A stretch of DNA of 64,000 bases from Rhodobacteraceae bacterium Alg231-04. GTDB lineage: Bacteria > Pseudomonadota > Alphaproteobacteria > Rhodobacterales > Rhodobacteraceae. Location: positions 372,001-436,000 of the forward strand of contig FREY01000004.1 of the NCBI GenBank assembly GCA_900143635.1, in the 5' to 3' direction. The position numbers and the translations under genes were made by a program. A model generated the notes under the pieces. The model was not told where the DNA came from. It ran no database searches and was given only the letters and a program-made list of their open reading frames with translations. Positions 1 through 8,727 of the stretch are shown piece after piece; the first letter of the stretch is position 1; each line of letters starts with the position of its first letter.

Positions 1-543
1 AGGGTGCCGAGGACCACCGTGGGCTTTGAGGTAATTCGGTGAGACCGCCGCGACCCTTGTCCGGGAGGTTAAGGGTTTTGCGATCAGACCACTGCTTTGC
101 ATCGGGCCAGCCCTGATCGCAAAGTCGTACCCTTCACTTAGAATGTCGACTTGCCGGGGGTTAAAGTCGACTTCAATCTCGATGTCGGGATGTTGTGCGG
201 CCATCTGGTTCAAGGCGGGACCGACAACCTGATCAGCAAAGGAACCTGACATGGAAGCGATGCGCAGGCGACCCTCCAATTTGCGTTGGGTACTTGATAC
301 TTCCTGAAAAGCCTTTTCAAGATCGTCTGATATCTTTTCAGAGCTTTTTCGAAGTTGTTCACCTGCAGCCGTTAGCCGAACGGATCGCGTGCTGCGCTGA
401 AACAGCTTGGTTCCCAGCCGTGCCTCAAGCCGTCCAACTTGACGGCTGACATGTGCCACAGAAACGCTCAATGCGCTTGCTGCCCCGGTAAACGTACCGG
501 CGCGCGAAACTGCTAGAAATTCACTCAACCCGTCTGAGTTCAT
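1..543 (-). CDS. LysR-type transcriptional regulator, C-terminus cut off by window edge
   Basis: The reverse strand reads without a stop from an ATG at 543 to position 1, giving 181 residues. It begins MNSDGLSEFLAVSRAGTF and continues with a typical LysR winged helix (about residues 3-62, with the recognition segment SVSVAHVSRQVGRLE). The start of the substrate-binding domain follows, with the usual LEGRLRIA junction near residue 90. The remaining 110-120 residues lie outside the window. The gene diverges from the Old Yellow Enzyme gene at 643, and a perfect inverted repeat lies directly in front of its start. That arrangement is usual for a LysR regulator controlling its neighbour. The effector is unknown. 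Confidence 0.9.
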   Translation of the reverse strand, partial: MNSDGLSEFLAVSRAGTFTGAASALSVSVAHVSRQVGRLEARLGTKLFQRSTRSVRLTAAGEQLRKSSEKISDDLEKAFQEVSSTQRKLEGRLRIASMSGSFADQVVGPALNQMAAQHPDIEIEVDFNPRQVDILSEGYDFAIRAGPMQSSGLIAKPLTSRTRVAAVSPNYLKAHGGPRHP

Positions 544-561
544 TATTACCACCTGGTAATA
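544..561. promoter_or_regulatory. Inverted repeat, candidate LysR operator
   Basis: TATTACC-ACCT-GGTAATA is a perfect 7-4-7 inverted repeat touching the LysR start codon and about 80 bases upstream of the Old Yellow Enzyme start. It contains a T-N11-A type LysR half-site pair. Its use as operator is inferred from position and symmetry. Confidence 0.55.
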
Positions 562-642
562 GTGTTTTGATTATTGGGCAGATACCGCAATCAAACAGAA
601 ACAACAATATAGGGCGAAGATCAAGCAACGGAGTACAGATCA

Positions 643-1749
643 ATGACCAAAAATCTCTTCGATCCCATCCAAGTGGGCGACTACCGCCTTAACAACCGGA
701 TTTTCATGGCCCCCATGACACGTGCGCGCGCTGGTGCCTCTGGGGTTCCCAACGAAATGATGGCGACCTATTACGCGCAGCGCGCCAGTGCCGGGCTTAT
801 TATCTCGGAAGCCACGGCAGTTTCGCCGCGTGGTGATGGCTGGCCGGGTGCGCCCGGCATTTACACAGACGCGCAGCAAGCAGGATGGGCCTCCGTCGCG
901 GATGCAGTGCACGACCGAGGCGGGCGCATCTTCCTTCAGATATGGCACATGGGCCGCGCAGTCCTGTCTGAAAGCATAGGCGGGCAGAGGGCCCTTGCTC
1001 CCTCTGAAATCGCTGCCGAGGGTGAGTTGCCCAACAGCGAGGGCATCCCGACGGCCTTCGGTACTCCGGAAGCGATGTCTGTGGATCAGATCGACGAGGC
1101 GGTCGCAGAGTTTGCCTCTGCTGCACAACGTGCCATTGATGCTGGTCTGGACGGCGTTGAACTTCACGCCGCCAACAATTTTTTGATTGATGCCTTTCTG
1201 CGCGATGGAACGAACAAACGCGACGATGACTATGGCGGATCGCTGAAGAACCGCAGCAGATTCTTATTGGAGGTTGTCGACGCGGTTGCGGCCGAGATTG
1301 GCGCAGGCAAGGTAGGCGTTCGATTTTCACCGACAAACGCTGTTTTCGGAATCAGCGACAGCAATCCAGAAGCAATTTTTTCATTTGCAGCGCGACAGCT
1401 TTCAAAAAGAGGGCTAGCCTACCTGCATGTGCTGGAACCGGCGCTCGATAGCGGTAGTCCGATGGTTGCTGGATTGCCTTCTGTCGCCCCGACGCTACGG
1501 GATGCTTATGATGGGTTTATGATCCTCAACGGCTCTCTGACCCAGAAAACCGGAGCAGATGTTATCGAAACCGGGCGCGCTGATGCGGTCGCATTCGGGG
1601 TGCCATTTATCGCAAACCCTGACCTTGCTGAACGTTTCGCCAACGGTATCGTCTTGTCTGAACCGAAACCAGAGACGTTCTACAGCGGCGGCGCAGAAGG
1701 GTACATCGACTATCCGAATGGGGGTCGCTTCACTACTGCAGGCCAATGA
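643..1749 (+). CDS. Old Yellow Enzyme family FMN-dependent ene-reductase (NemA/XenB-like)
   Basis: 368 residues, the normal length of a bacterial Old Yellow Enzyme; a TIM barrel binding FMN that reduces activated C=C bonds or nitro groups with NAD(P)H. Visible marks are the N-terminal FDPIQVGDYRLNNRIFMAPMTR, the substrate-binding His/Asn pair HAAN (H175, N178), the TNKRDDDYGGSLKNRSRF segment and the C-terminal phosphate-binding region around AFGVPFIANPDLAERF. The residue two after N178 is Phe180, where the classical enzymes carry the Tyr proton donor (Tyr196 in yeast OYE1). Activity may therefore differ from NemA. The ATG at 643 follows a GGAG about 10 bases upstream. It is divergent from a LysR gene, which probably controls it. 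Confidence 0.92.
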   Translation: MTKNLFDPIQVGDYRLNNRIFMAPMTRARAGASGVPNEMMATYYAQRASAGLIISEATAVSPRGDGWPGAPGIYTDAQQAGWASVADAVHDRGGRIFLQIWHMGRAVLSESIGGQRALAPSEIAAEGELPNSEGIPTAFGTPEAMSVDQIDEAVAEFASAAQRAIDAGLDGVELHAANNFLIDAFLRDGTNKRDDDYGGSLKNRSRFLLEVVDAVAAEIGAGKVGVRFSPTNAVFGISDSNPEAIFSFAARQLSKRGLAYLHVLEPALDSGSPMVAGLPSVAPTLRDAYDGFMILNGSLTQKTGADVIETGRADAVAFGVPFIANPDLAERFANGIVLSEPKPETFYSGGAEGYIDYPNGGRFTTAGQ

Positions 1750-1757
1750 TCAAATAT

Positions 1758-1781
1758 GGGCCGGATGTTCTGATCCGGCCC
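1758..1781. terminator. Stem-loop between convergent genes
   Basis: GGGCCGGAT-gttctg-ATCCGGCCC forms a perfect 9-bp stem just after the Old Yellow Enzyme stop and before the end of the convergent LysR gene. The following sequence, aaatattt, is AT-rich but not a clean T-run. Confidence 0.6.
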
Positions 1782-1892
1782 AAATATTTCAAGTGGCACT
1801 TGCGATCCATTGCGATCTCACATCAGAACGTTGCCGACACCAGGGCCGATTAGACTGGAGTTCCGCCTTTTAGACTGGGCCGCACAGCACTC

Positions 1893-2807
1893 TTAATTGA
1901 TGTGCTTATCTGTCCGAAGGCGCTCCACCATAAAGTCAACAAATGCTCTGACTTTGCCGCTGACCATGCGGCCTTCCTGATGGACGACATGGATTGGCAT
2001 CGATGGCAATTCGAATTCTTCTAGCACTGACTTCAATTGCCCTGCTTCGATGAACGGAGAAATTTGATAAGATAGCACTCTCGATAGGCCCCATCCCCGC
2101 AGCGCCATTTCTATTGCGGCATCGTTCGTGTTCATCTGCACACGTGGTTTAACGTGAACCGAAGTCCGCGCACCGTTGACTTGAAAATCCCACGCGTGAG
2201 ACCCTGCAACCGCCACAGACTGGATAAGTGTGTGATCTTTCAGGTCCTCCGGGTGCGTCGGCAGCCCATGTTTTTTGATGTATTCGGGCGCTGCAAAAAC
2301 AACCTGCCGAACTTTGCCGCAGCGCACCGCAGTGAGCGAGGAATCCGGCAAATCGCCAATTCGGATACCAACATCCAGTCCTTCATCAATCAAATTCACG
2401 ACGCGATCCACGTAAACCGTTCGGGCGTCGACATGCGAGTAATTGTTGAGGAACTCGCCGAGCGCAGGTGTTACGAACATGCGGCCAAACAGAACTGGGG
2501 CCGTTATGCTCAACTCGCCTCGCGGTTCAGAATGTGACCCAACTGCCGCGTTCTCTGCCTCCTCCAATTCAAGAAGGATTCGCCGTCCATCAGCCAGAAA
2601 CCTTTTGCCGACATCTGTGAGCCCGATTGAGCGGGTCGTACGCATAAACAGACGTGCCCCAAGGTGTTCCTCTAGCATCGAGATGTATCGCGTGACTGCG
2701 GGCGGGGACATGCTCAACCGGCGCGCAGCAGGTGCGAAACCTTGGCAGTCAGCCACAGCAATAAACACCTGAATGGATCGAAGTCTGTCCAATTTATTAT
2801 TCCACAT
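1893..2807 (-). CDS. LysR-type transcriptional regulator
   Basis: 304 residues, full length for the family. The winged helix occupies about residues 7-65 (RRLSMSPPAVTRYISMLEEHLG), followed by RGELSITAPVLFGR, which opens a periplasmic-binding-like effector domain running to about residue 295. It resembles the LysR subgroup that controls oxidoreductase or quinone-response genes. It diverges from the flavin-binding protein gene at 2910, the first of a four-gene run, and is the natural candidate regulator of that run. The 102-base gap is AT-rich and contains a short TAGT-TT-ACTA dyad at 2819-2828. The effector cannot be told from sequence. Confidence 0.9.
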   Translation of the reverse strand: MWNNKLDRLRSIQVFIAVADCQGFAPAARRLSMSPPAVTRYISMLEEHLGARLFMRTTRSIGLTDVGKRFLADGRRILLELEEAENAAVGSHSEPRGELSITAPVLFGRMFVTPALGEFLNNYSHVDARTVYVDRVVNLIDEGLDVGIRIGDLPDSSLTAVRCGKVRQVVFAAPEYIKKHGLPTHPEDLKDHTLIQSVAVAGSHAWDFQVNGARTSVHVKPRVQMNTNDAAIEMALRGWGLSRVLSYQISPFIEAGQLKSVLEEFELPSMPIHVVHQEGRMVSGKVRAFVDFMVERLRTDKHIN

Positions 2808-2909
2808 TATTAAATAAGTAGTTTACTAATACAGTTATTCCGCTAATTCAAGGAACAGACTAACTCTTGTTCGACGAGTGACAGCCTCACAAACGAACAG
2901 GAACATCCC

Positions 2910-3539
2910 ATGCCGCGCGCATTCGCAGAAATTAGTTTTACACCTTCCGTTCGTGCGATGCAGGCACAAAACGGATCGGCGCAAGGGTATTCCAAATTTC
3001 TTCATCCGGACGCTGAGCGTGGTGATCGGATCGGCCCCGCTGAAGCAGAGTTTATTGCCGGAAGGGATGCCTTTTACCAAGCCACGGTTTCAGACTCTGG
3101 ATGGCCTTATGTGCAGTTTCGTGGCGGACCTGAGGGGTTCCTTAAGGTGCTGGATGATCAAACGATTGCCTATGCTGATTTTCGGGGAAATCGCCAGTAT
3201 CTGAGCGCAGGCAATCTTATGGATAATGATCGCGTCTCGATGATCTTGATGGATTACCCGAACCGGCGAAGGCTCAAGGTTTGGGGGCGCGCAAAGCTGA
3301 TCGCAGCAACCGAAAATCCGGAACTGATAGCCCAGCTACAGGACACGTCCTATCGCGGGCGACCAGAACATGCCGTAGCCATTACGATTGAAGCGCTTGA
3401 TTGGAACTGCCCGCAACACATCCCGCAGCGGATGACCCTGGAGGAGCTGGAACCGCAGCTTGAAACCATACGCACCGAACTTTCGCGTCTGAAATCAGAG
3501 AACGAAGAACTAAGAACTGCGCTTGGTCTGAACGACTGA
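2910..3539 (+). CDS. Pyridoxamine 5'-phosphate oxidase-fold flavin-binding protein
   Basis: 209 residues. The central part (about 45-150) has the split-barrel fold pattern of the pyridoxamine-phosphate-oxidase/flavin-reductase-like superfamily: AFYQATVSDSGWPYVQFRGG, then FADFRGNRQYLS-like and DRVSMILMDYPNRRRLKVWGRA segments. The last 35 residues are a predicted coiled coil (LEELEPQLETIRTELSRLKSENEELRTAL). Such proteins bind FMN or F420-like cofactors; the substrate is unknown. It is the first gene of a run continuing with an exported hydrolase (45 bases downstream), a 65-residue protein and a membrane protein. An AGGA-type ribosome site precedes the ATG. Confidence 0.85.
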   Translation: MPRAFAEISFTPSVRAMQAQNGSAQGYSKFLHPDAERGDRIGPAEAEFIAGRDAFYQATVSDSGWPYVQFRGGPEGFLKVLDDQTIAYADFRGNRQYLSAGNLMDNDRVSMILMDYPNRRRLKVWGRAKLIAATENPELIAQLQDTSYRGRPEHAVAITIEALDWNCPQHIPQRMTLEELEPQLETIRTELSRLKSENEELRTALGLND

Positions 3540-3583
3540 TCAGCGCCTCACATTCACCCCCCCCTCAAAAAAAGGAAACCAAA

Positions 3584-4564
3584 ATGACCAATCCGATTAA
3601 GTCGGCACTCTCCGCGAGCCTTCTGGCTTTGACCCTTGCATCCCCTAATTTCGCGGCGTCACCCGCCTTCGCGGTTGAAACCAACGCTGTGATCGATGTG
3701 ACACAAACGTCGTTTCACTCGGAAATCATAGATGGCATTAGGATCGCATATCGTGAGGCTGGTGATCCGGCCAAACCAACGATCTTGCTTTTGCATGGCT
3801 TTCCAACGTCGTCACACATGTTCCGCAATCTCATCCCCGAGCTTGCTGCCAACTACCATGTCATTGCGCCTGACTATCCCGGTTTCGGGGCGTCCGACAT
3901 GCCATTGGTGGGGGAGTTTGATTATTCCTTCGCAAAGGTCGCGGAGATGATGACTACGCTTTTGGATCGCAAGGATGTAGACAACTACTCAGTCTATTTG
4001 ATGGATTACGGCGCGCCCATCGGCTTCCGAATGTTTGCAGAACACCCGGAGCGGGTATCGGGCTTCATCATCCAGAACGGCAATGCCTATGAGGAAGGTC
4101 TGCGCGAATTCTGGGATCCGATCAAAGCCTATTGGGCTGAACCCTCAACCGAAAATGGCGACGCACTGCGCGGGTTTTTGGGAATGGAAGCGACAAAATG
4201 GCAATTCACCCATGGCACGCAAAACCCTGATGCGATCAGCCCTGACAATTTCTGGCACGTTCAGTACCTGCTGGATCGTCCAGGCAATCAAGAGGTCCAA
4301 CTGGCCATGTTCCTCGACTACGGTACCAACGTGGCTGAATACCCAAAATGGCAGGCGCTTTTCCGCGAACATCAAACACCGACATTGCTGATGTGGGGTA
4401 AGAACGACCATATATTTCCTGCCGATGGCGCACATCCCTACAAGCGCGATCTGGATAATATTGAGTTCCATTTGCTCGACACCGGCCACTTTGCGCTTGA
4501 AGAATTCGGCGGCAATATCGCGGCCGAGATGATCGAGTTCCTAGATCAAAGCACCACCCAATAA
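3584..4564 (+). CDS. Exported alpha/beta hydrolase, haloalkane dehalogenase/epoxide hydrolase type
   Basis: 326 residues. A Sec-type signal peptide covers about 1-30 (SALSASLLALTLAS followed by a likely AFA cleavage site). The hydrolase fold shows the oxyanion motif HGFP (71-74), a nucleophile elbow LMDYGAPIG with Asp141 at the nucleophile position, the acid in MWGKNDHIFP and the catalytic His in DTGHFALEE. An Asp nucleophile followed by an aromatic residue and Gly is the mark of haloalkane dehalogenases and epoxide hydrolases, not of Ser esterases. The substrate is not determinable. An AAGGAAA ribosome site precedes the ATG. It sits between the flavin-binding protein and two small genes on the same strand. 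Confidence 0.88.
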   Translation: MTNPIKSALSASLLALTLASPNFAASPAFAVETNAVIDVTQTSFHSEIIDGIRIAYREAGDPAKPTILLLHGFPTSSHMFRNLIPELAANYHVIAPDYPGFGASDMPLVGEFDYSFAKVAEMMTTLLDRKDVDNYSVYLMDYGAPIGFRMFAEHPERVSGFIIQNGNAYEEGLREFWDPIKAYWAEPSTENGDALRGFLGMEATKWQFTHGTQNPDAISPDNFWHVQYLLDRPGNQEVQLAMFLDYGTNVAEYPKWQALFREHQTPTLLMWGKNDHIFPADGAHPYKRDLDNIEFHLLDTGHFALEEFGGNIAAEMIEFLDQSTTQ

Positions 4565-4645
4565 CGCGCCAGCAAAACCGGCAGATACCGCGTCTTTCAA
4601 AGAGGTGCGGTATCCAGCCTGGCTGACAGAGCAAAAGGAAATACC

Positions 4646-4843
4646 ATGTCCACGACTTATCATCCGACAAGTGCACTTCTCCCACTTTGGAAAAGGTTCT
4701 ACCTAGCTGTCGCCGCCTATGAGGACGCGATAGATTTTGATCCCACTGAGCATGTGGTCGCTGCTCTTCAAAAGAGGGCATCCATCTTGGAGGAGAGAAT
4801 GGCCAAGCTTGCGGCCATTTATCACGACATTTCACACTCGTAG
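4646..4843 (+). CDS. Small hypothetical protein, helical
   Basis: 65 residues, starting MSTTYHPTSALLPLWKRF, largely helical by composition (Ala, Leu, Glu-rich), without cysteines or a membrane segment. A good AAAGGAA ribosome site lies before the ATG. It is 81 bases after the hydrolase and 60 before the membrane protein on the same strand, so it is probably part of the same transcript. I do not recognise the family. Confidence 0.6.
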   Translation: MSTTYHPTSALLPLWKRFYLAVAAYEDAIDFDPTEHVVAALQKRASILEERMAKLAAIYHDISHS

Positions 4844-4903
4844 AAAAGATGGCACTTCATCGCAGAGCCGCCTCCGCCCAAATCGTATATCTGGAGAATG
4901 CCT

Positions 4904-5416
4904 ATGGAAACCCTTGAAATATTTGCTGTTCAGTTTGTCTTGAGTGTAATTGTCTTTGCTTTGATTGCAAAATGGTATGCCGCACCTTGGCTTGCCCAGA
5001 AATCAAGACAAGTTGCTTTAGGATTTTTGATCCTTCCACACGCATTTCGCCACATCGGACTCACTTTCTTGACACCAGCAGGCGTCACTGAAGGCATACC
5101 AAGCACCTTTGCCACCGCCGCAGCCTATGGCGATTTTGCCAGCGGGATTCTTGCGATATTTGCCTTGATTGCTTTGCGGAGGAATTGGCCCGTGGCCATG
5201 GCGTTGGTTTGGGTTTTTAGCCTGGTAGGTTTTGCCGATTTGCTCAACGCATTGCGGCAGGCGGAAGCCGTCCCTTACTTTGCCGCTGTTTGGTACATCC
5301 CGACATTCCTGGTGCCGTTGTTGCTAATCACACATGTCATGATTTTTGCACGCTTGCTTGACGGCGACATGGACGTCGCTGAACAGACCCAAACCCGAGA
5401 CAAGCCCGCTCATTGA
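4904..5416 (+). CDS. Integral membrane protein of unknown function
   Basis: 170 residues from the ATG at 4904. An earlier ATG at 4898 leaves only one base after GGAG, while 4904 gives normal spacing. About four hydrophobic segments are seen: residues 5-25, around 35-55 (ALGFLILPHAFRHIGLTFL), around 75-95 with 97-118, and 125-150. Conserved-looking polar residues sit in the second segment (HAFRH). No catalytic motif is recognised. It is the last gene of the run that begins with the flavin-binding protein at 2910. Confidence 0.75.
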   Translation: METLEIFAVQFVLSVIVFALIAKWYAAPWLAQKSRQVALGFLILPHAFRHIGLTFLTPAGVTEGIPSTFATAAAYGDFASGILAIFALIALRRNWPVAMALVWVFSLVGFADLLNALRQAEAVPYFAAVWYIPTFLVPLLLITHVMIFARLLDGDMDVAEQTQTRDKPAH

Positions 5417-5672
5417 CAAAGTGCTCTAAAATACCACACCTAGCCTCAATGGGCGGGATACTGACGGGAAAGTCCGTTTATGATCGGGCACAGTGAAAGG
5501 GCCGTTTGAAATCCGGCGACATCAGCACGGGTGAATGTCTGGTTCGGCAAAATCAGCTGCGGCGCAGCAATCTGCATGCGGCAGGTGCGAGCGTTTTCTG
5601 CGTCAGCAATATCCGCACCTGCACAAGTCCGCTCCGTCCGCATAGCTGCAGTTGGACGGGGGCTACTTGGAC
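5417..5672. other. Gap with no supported gene
   Basis: A 65-codon reverse reading frame (5643-5446) exists here but lacks a convincing ribosome site and recognisable motifs. I treat the stretch as intergenic or gene debris. Confidence 0.4.
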
Positions 5673-5924
5673 CTAGTCGCTAGTGCGTTGTATTTCGGCT
5701 AGAGCCTGAAACCTGCAGGTTTGGCAGATGTAGGTTTCCAGACCAAACTCCGCTTCCAAGTGCCCGCCCTCACAGATGAAGCAAAGGACCTCGTCCTTGG
5801 CGGCTGAGCTGATTTCTTTCGTCCGCGTGGCTCCTTTGATGCCGCGGGTTTGTCTTTTTTCACTATCCAATGATCTTCTCCCCCAGGGCTTGATAACAGA
5901 GAGATGACTAAATTTGGAGGTCAA
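5673..5924 (-). CDS. Possible small zinc-ribbon protein
   Basis: 83 residues. The C-terminal half carries two CxxC pairs, LCFICEGG and YICQTC, separated by about 17 residues, the spacing of a small zinc ribbon. The N-terminal 40 residues are basic and low in hydrophobics (RRSLDSEKRQTRGIKGATRTK). The four cysteines argue that the frame is real, but the flanks are poorly coding and I do not recognise the family. It could also be the surviving end of a longer gene. Confidence 0.4.
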   Translation of the reverse strand: MTSKFSHLSVIKPWGRRSLDSEKRQTRGIKGATRTKEISSAAKDEVLCFICEGGHLEAEFGLETYICQTCRFQALAEIQRTSD

Positions 5925-6325
5925 ATTATTTGAAAGTCGGGCATTTGTTGGACAGGGAGGCGAATGGCGGCTTCGAGCCCGCAGCCGTCGTTGCTGCTCT
6001 GCCGGAATACTGCAGGCGCAGTCGGCAGTTCCCAGCCCTAACTTGCCGTTCAGTTATTCCGCGTCCCTCTGCGTGCTGCCTGTGCGCAGTTTTCCAGTCA
6101 ATCCAGCGAATGTGGACCTTCAACCGGGGCGAGCGCTTGAACTGATACCACAGACCGCGCCAAGCACTGCAAAGCTCGGATAGTTCACTTTGCAAAATCA
6201 TCTGGACGCCCGGCGCGGTCGTTCTCGAAGCCCGAAACTGAAAACCCTTTTCAAACCAAGATAACCTCTCGCTTGCACGGGCGGTGACCAGATTACTTGC
6301 AAGCAATTAAGCCCGGCGATTCGAC
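5925..6325. other. Non-coding stretch, probably decayed sequence
   Basis: Frames on both strands are open for up to 126 codons, but none has a ribosome site, domain motif or a consistent composition. Nothing else is seen. Confidence 0.4.
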
Positions 6326-7474
6326 CTATGTTCGGAGAATTGGGGGGGAAACATTCACGGTCTTTCGCACCAATTCAGCGCGGGTACGCGTACCAACTTT
6401 GGCGTGTATTCGCTTTGATTGCGTCCTTATGGTCTCAAGCGACACCCCTCTTATTTCTGCGATCTCCCCAAGAGGGGTACCTGTCACCAAGAGCTCAGCT
6501 ACATCGGCTTCTGCGACGGTCAGTCCAAATATTTTGGCCACTGGATTAGTAGAAAATCTTGGGAGGTTTTCTGGGTCTATTATCATCACCATTGCTCCCA
6601 CGAAATCTTCGTTCAACTCATCCGCACCATCGCGTATTGGTGAAACTTCCAAAAAATATGGCTCTGTGCGGTTCCTCTTACCTACAGAGACTTCCCGCCC
6701 TGGTTGGTTGGAAACACCGGCCGCTGTTCGTCCACACTCTGAGATATAGGCTCTAACCCTTGCAGTTAGATCCTGGTCACTCATTCGGAGCTGACCAGAT
6801 CGAGATATTTCGATGCCGTTTCCGTCAGAAAAAACCTCTTTGGCGCGGTTGTTTTGGACCACAACCTCCCCGTTTGGCAGGCAAAGGCAAAGTGCCACAT
6901 CAACCCGGTTAAATACGGTTAAAACCGCTTGGTATTGCTGCTGCAACTGAGAGCAAAATCGATTTATATCCAACGCTTTACCCATGTGATGCGTCAAAAT
7001 GTCGGAATTTGAGACCCAGGTAGGATGGAATTCGGTGACGCTCTCATCGAATTGCAAGGCGACGAATGCCCCCCAAGCTGGGCTGGTCGAGAGGTTGTAG
7101 CCTACCCGCCGAAAAATCCCCATTTCACGGGCAAGAAACCGCAAGTCTTCTCGGTCACTCATTTCCGCAAAGCCCGGCCAGATATCATCATCTTCTACAC
7201 GCTTGAACGCAGGCGCTGCCTTCATGTGCTCTACTGCATGCAGTTCATGGTCTGCAAATTTTTCGAGATACGTGCGGAGCACATCACTGTGGTTGTCAAT
7301 GTAGCTACTTGCAGTCTGAATTTGAAATTCAAACAGGTGATTATTATTGGCGTAGAGCGAAGCGCTTTTGGCCCCACTGGCAGTTGCAAATTCATCCAAC
7401 GCATTTTGCCAGTTTTTTACTGTGGTCGCTGCGTCGTAGATTGCTGGTAATACAGTTAACATTCTTGACGGCAT
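6326..7474 (-). CDS. LuxR-type HTH transcriptional regulator with PAS-like sensor region
   Basis: 382 residues from the ATG at 7474, which has GGGAGG five bases upstream; an in-frame TTG at 7486 would overlap that site. The C-terminal 65 residues are a LuxR/GerE helix-turn-helix (FGLTVAEADVAELLVTG, GVSLETIRTQSKRIHAKVG). The N-terminal 300 residues resemble the PAS-like sensing module of this regulator group, with a central segment (VALCLCLPNGEVVVQNNRAKEVF) that reads as a PAS core. No autoinducer-binding domain is recognisable, so it is probably not a classical quorum-sensing receptor. No obvious target gene is adjacent. Confidence 0.85.
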   Translation of the reverse strand: MPSRMLTVLPAIYDAATTVKNWQNALDEFATASGAKSASLYANNNHLFEFQIQTASSYIDNHSDVLRTYLEKFADHELHAVEHMKAAPAFKRVEDDDIWPGFAEMSDREDLRFLAREMGIFRRVGYNLSTSPAWGAFVALQFDESVTEFHPTWVSNSDILTHHMGKALDINRFCSQLQQQYQAVLTVFNRVDVALCLCLPNGEVVVQNNRAKEVFSDGNGIEISRSGQLRMSDQDLTARVRAYISECGRTAAGVSNQPGREVSVGKRNRTEPYFLEVSPIRDGADELNEDFVGAMVMIIDPENLPRFSTNPVAKIFGLTVAEADVAELLVTGTPLGEIAEIRGVSLETIRTQSKRIHAKVGTRTRAELVRKTVNVSPPILRT

Positions 7475-7779
7475 GATGCCTCCCAAAGCCTCAGGAAGAA
7501 CGTATCATAGAAGTTTTCCGCCTGTCGACACATGTGGGCGATACTCGCCTGTCGTCTTTAGCCGAAAGGGAAAATCCCGGGTTTGATTGCAAGGCTGCAA
7601 CCAATCGCCAGCTCAAATTGGATGAGCGCCTACTATCGTTCAGATTGACCGGGTCATCCCACGTTCGAAAAATTGTGCGTTCGGGGTTGGAAAATTGATT
7701 TCGAGGATACCATCGGGCCGTCCCCCTGTTCCGCCTCGTTCCACAACGATTACTCCAAATATCCAAAATTATGCTTTCT

Positions 7780-7797
7780 ATCCCCCGAACGGGGGAT
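7780..7797. promoter_or_regulatory. Inverted repeat ATCCCCC-gaac-GGGGGAT
   Basis: A perfect 7-4-7 dyad about 300 bases upstream of the LuxR-type gene. The length and symmetry suit a LuxR-family operator, but no adjacent promoter or target gene is clear. It could equally be a transcript hairpin. Confidence 0.35.
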
Positions 7798-8133
7798 GAA
7801 CCTGGATCGCCTTTATAACTATTTTGGTATCGTCGAACCTGTCACGGTTGACCGGCGTTTAGCTGGTGCATCCATTTCAAGAACCTATACCTTTTCCAAA
7901 TTGGCCCAACTTTGGCGGGTTCGGCACTCCATGTTTCGCTGTCTTTCGTTGCTTTTGCGGGCGACAGCACTGAGATTGGTCTGGCAAAATCTGCTGTGTC
8001 GATGGCTTCTGTACAGATTTTCAAATTCCGCTTTCCGTGCGAAGCGGTCGCGAGAGGTAATCCAGGCTGCAGGGGCGGCGAAAGTTCACTAACGTCCGCA
8101 CAGCTGCCGGTAGACGGTCCTTAGGCAGACGTG

Positions 8134-8151
8134 GTGTTACAGCTGTAACAC
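8134..8151. promoter_or_regulatory. 18-bp perfect palindrome, orphan operator candidate
   Basis: GTGTTACAG/CTGTAACAC is perfectly symmetrical. Such TTACA-N2-TGTAA dyads are typical of TetR- or GntR-type operators. It lies 170 bases before a small gene at 8321, with no recognised regulator gene beside it. Confidence 0.4.
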
Positions 8152-8320
8152 TTCCAACAAAGGAGGCGGGCAGGAAGCGCGGCCCGCGTGCTTGGGGATA
8201 AGCGCATGGTCTGCGGGCCGCGGCCTTCGGCTCGAGCCGCAGGCCTTAGATTGTTAGCCTGAATAGAGGTCCAGAAAAGGAGGCTTCTCCGGCCAGCCTC
8301 ATTGTTCTACATGCGTTCTC

Positions 8321-8623
8321 ATGACGCAAGAATGGCCGAACACGATTCCCGAAGATCTCCGGCAGGCGATTGAAGCCGCGGATCAGAATGCCTGGCGCGC
8401 GCCATTTCGCTCTTGGGCGAAGGATCACCAACTGCGCCTCAAGTTGACATGGTGGGCTGACCTAGAGCGCCACATGGGCGGACAGGATCTGTGGCGCTGG
8501 CCGCCAAAGCCGCAGGATCGCTGGTCGGGCATGAAAGAGTGGCTGGAGAAGCACGAAGTGCCAACACCTGCAATTCTTCCGGTGCGCCCGGAGTTGAAGG
8601 ACGAACTGAAAAATCAGGGGTGA
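8321..8623 (+). CDS. Small hypothetical protein
   Basis: 100 residues starting MTQEWPNTIPEDLRQAIEAAD, unusually rich in Trp (11) and charged residues, soluble, no cysteines. The amino-acid composition and codon use look protein-coding. No strong ribosome site precedes the ATG. I do not recognise the family. It stands alone between a gap and the tRNA gene. Confidence 0.55.
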   Translation: MTQEWPNTIPEDLRQAIEAADQNAWRAPFRSWAKDHQLRLKLTWWADLERHMGGQDLWRWPPKPQDRWSGMKEWLEKHEVPTPAILPVRPELKDELKNQG

Positions 8624-8727
8624 ATCGTGGGGTAGTCTGCAATCTAACCCATTGATTTTTTTGTCGGGTGATTTTCACCCTCGTGGGGTAGGTAAATCTT
8701 TTAAAATCAATTACTTAGGCGGAGATT

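Larger units (their letters stand above)
7475..8320. other. 846-base gap without a supported gene
   Basis: Frames here are short, overlap each other on both strands and show no motifs. Two clear inverted repeats (7780-7797 and 8134-8151) and a GC-rich self-complementary stretch near 8205-8245 are the only structure noticed. It may be decayed gene sequence plus regulatory DNA. Confidence 0.45.

Noticed and set aside
5446-5643. 65-codon minus-strand frame
   Set aside because: No ribosome site or recognisable family; kept only as part of a gap note.
7673-8092. 139-codon plus-strand frame in the large gap
   Set aside because: No ribosome site, no motif, composition rich in Arg/Leu/Ser as in chance frames; overlapped by other open frames.
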